Positions 63,555 to 64,000 of a stretch of 64,000 nt of DNA are shown in pieces. The stretch spans positions 1 through 64,000 of the forward strand of contig NZ_CP050022.2 of assembly GCF_011602485.2 (NCBI RefSeq). The letters run 5' to 3'. The DNA comes from Bradyrhizobium sp. 1(2017). Its GTDB lineage: Bacteria; Pseudomonadota; Alphaproteobacteria; Rhizobiales; Xanthobacteraceae. The notes under the pieces are model-generated. The model saw nothing but the letters and a program-made list of their open reading frames with translations, searched no databases and was not told where the DNA came from. The stretch's first letter is position 1. Every line of letters starts with the position of its first letter. A program made the position numbers and the translations under genes.

Positions 63555-64000
63555 ATGATTCGATTTGCTGCTTCCGCGATCGTTCTGCTGTCCTCCCTCG
63601 CTCTGGCAGCAGCTCAAACTCCTCCTGCAGCCACCGCGCCACCCACGCCTCCCGCAAAGCCGGCCGTCAAGAAGGCGGCGACGAAGCCGAAGGCTGCGGC
63701 AGTCAAACCGGCCGAGCCGATGAACAGCGGTCCGTGCCGTCTCGGCGTGATCTCGGTGATCGGAGAGCATTATTCCGTACAGAAGTTCGGCGTGACGATC
63801 TTCGAGGCCGAAGCGAACGAGGTCCCGATAGACTGGGGCCTCGATGATCTCGTCTTCGCGCGCGTGCGTGCGGCAACGAACAACGATTCCTCGGTGCGCA
63901 GGATCGCTTATCCCAAGGGCGCCTTCGAGCCCTTCTATCATGCGAAGGCGATCTTCATCCCGGACCCCAAAGAGAGTCTGCCGGTGATCGTAAAGGGCTT
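63555..64000 (+). CDS. Exported protein, 5' part only
   Basis: Open reading frame from ATG 63555 to the end of the window (148 codons, no stop). A signal peptide (MIRFAASAIVLLSSLALAAAQ) is followed by an Ala/Pro/Lys-rich linker (about 20-55: PPAATAPPTPPAKPAVKKAATKPKAAAVKPAEP) and then a folded region starting SGPCRLGVISVIGEHYSVQKFG. No family is recognised. Most likely periplasmic or surface located. Confidence 0.8.
   Translation, partial: MIRFAASAIVLLSSLALAAAQTPPAATAPPTPPAKPAVKKAATKPKAAAVKPAEPMNSGPCRLGVISVIGEHYSVQKFGVTIFEAEANEVPIDWGLDDLVFARVRAATNNDSSVRRIAYPKGAFEPFYHAKAIFIPDPKESLPVIVKG

Overview
The window looks like chromosomal DNA of a Bradyrhizobium-type alphaproteobacterium (Rhizobiales; Bradyrhizobium or a close relative such as Rhodopseudomonas). 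Grounds: high GC throughout, dnaA/dnaN/recF/gyrB sequences of that type, the rhizobial order tsaB-rimI-fur-(x)-miaB-phoH-ybeY-corC-lnt-(XRE)-trmB and rimP-nusA-ylxR-infB-rbfA-truB-rpsO-pnp, and the many intergenic palindromes typical of these genomes. Base 1 is the dnaA start codon, so this is probably the start of a chromosome record. No rRNA, tRNA, CRISPR array, prophage or classical IS was found.

Layout. 1-10.4 kb: replication block dnaA, dnaN, a GIY-YIG nuclease element, recF, two paralogous exported proteins of unknown function, gyrB. 10.5-31.3 kb: mixed housekeeping and accessory genes: murA (with Asp in place of the usual active-site Cys), a MATE exporter coupled to a DUF2867 gene, an RlpA-like protein, a FUSC-type exporter, an MmgE/PrpD protein, two serine hydrolases, a membrane-anchored AraC regulator, a pirin, purC, a succinate-semialdehyde dehydrogenase, an acyl-CoA synthetase, an adenosine kinase-type PfkB protein and murJ. 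31.3-44.4 kb: trpS, a USP protein, an Nfu Fe-S scaffold, a soluble three-PAS chemoreceptor, then tsaB-rimI-fur-HAD-miaB-phoH-ybeY-corC-lnt, mostly tightly coupled. 44.5-58.8 kb: an XRE regulator, an M20 peptidase, trmB, a DUF2336 gene, then the translation/RNA superoperon rimP-nusA-ylxR-infB-rbfA-truB-rpsO-pnp with an attenuator in its leader and an elaborate hairpin before pnp. 58.9-63.0 kb: oxidative-stress cluster, with a Tat-exported superoxide dismutase converging on katG and katG divergent from oxyR. The window ends with a GNAT gene and the 5' part of an exported protein.

The most interesting signal is a family of intergenic palindromes. Their stems differ, but their ends are shared (GTCAT at the outer foot, ATCCA at the inner foot), and they often occur as head-to-head pairs separated by about 20 nt. 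One such pair, between dnaN and recF, encloses a complete 95-codon GIY-YIG nuclease gene with exactly 8 nt between gene and palindrome on each side. This suggests a compact element in which a GIY-YIG nuclease plays the part that REP-associated transposases play for REP sequences. That is an inference from sequence architecture only.
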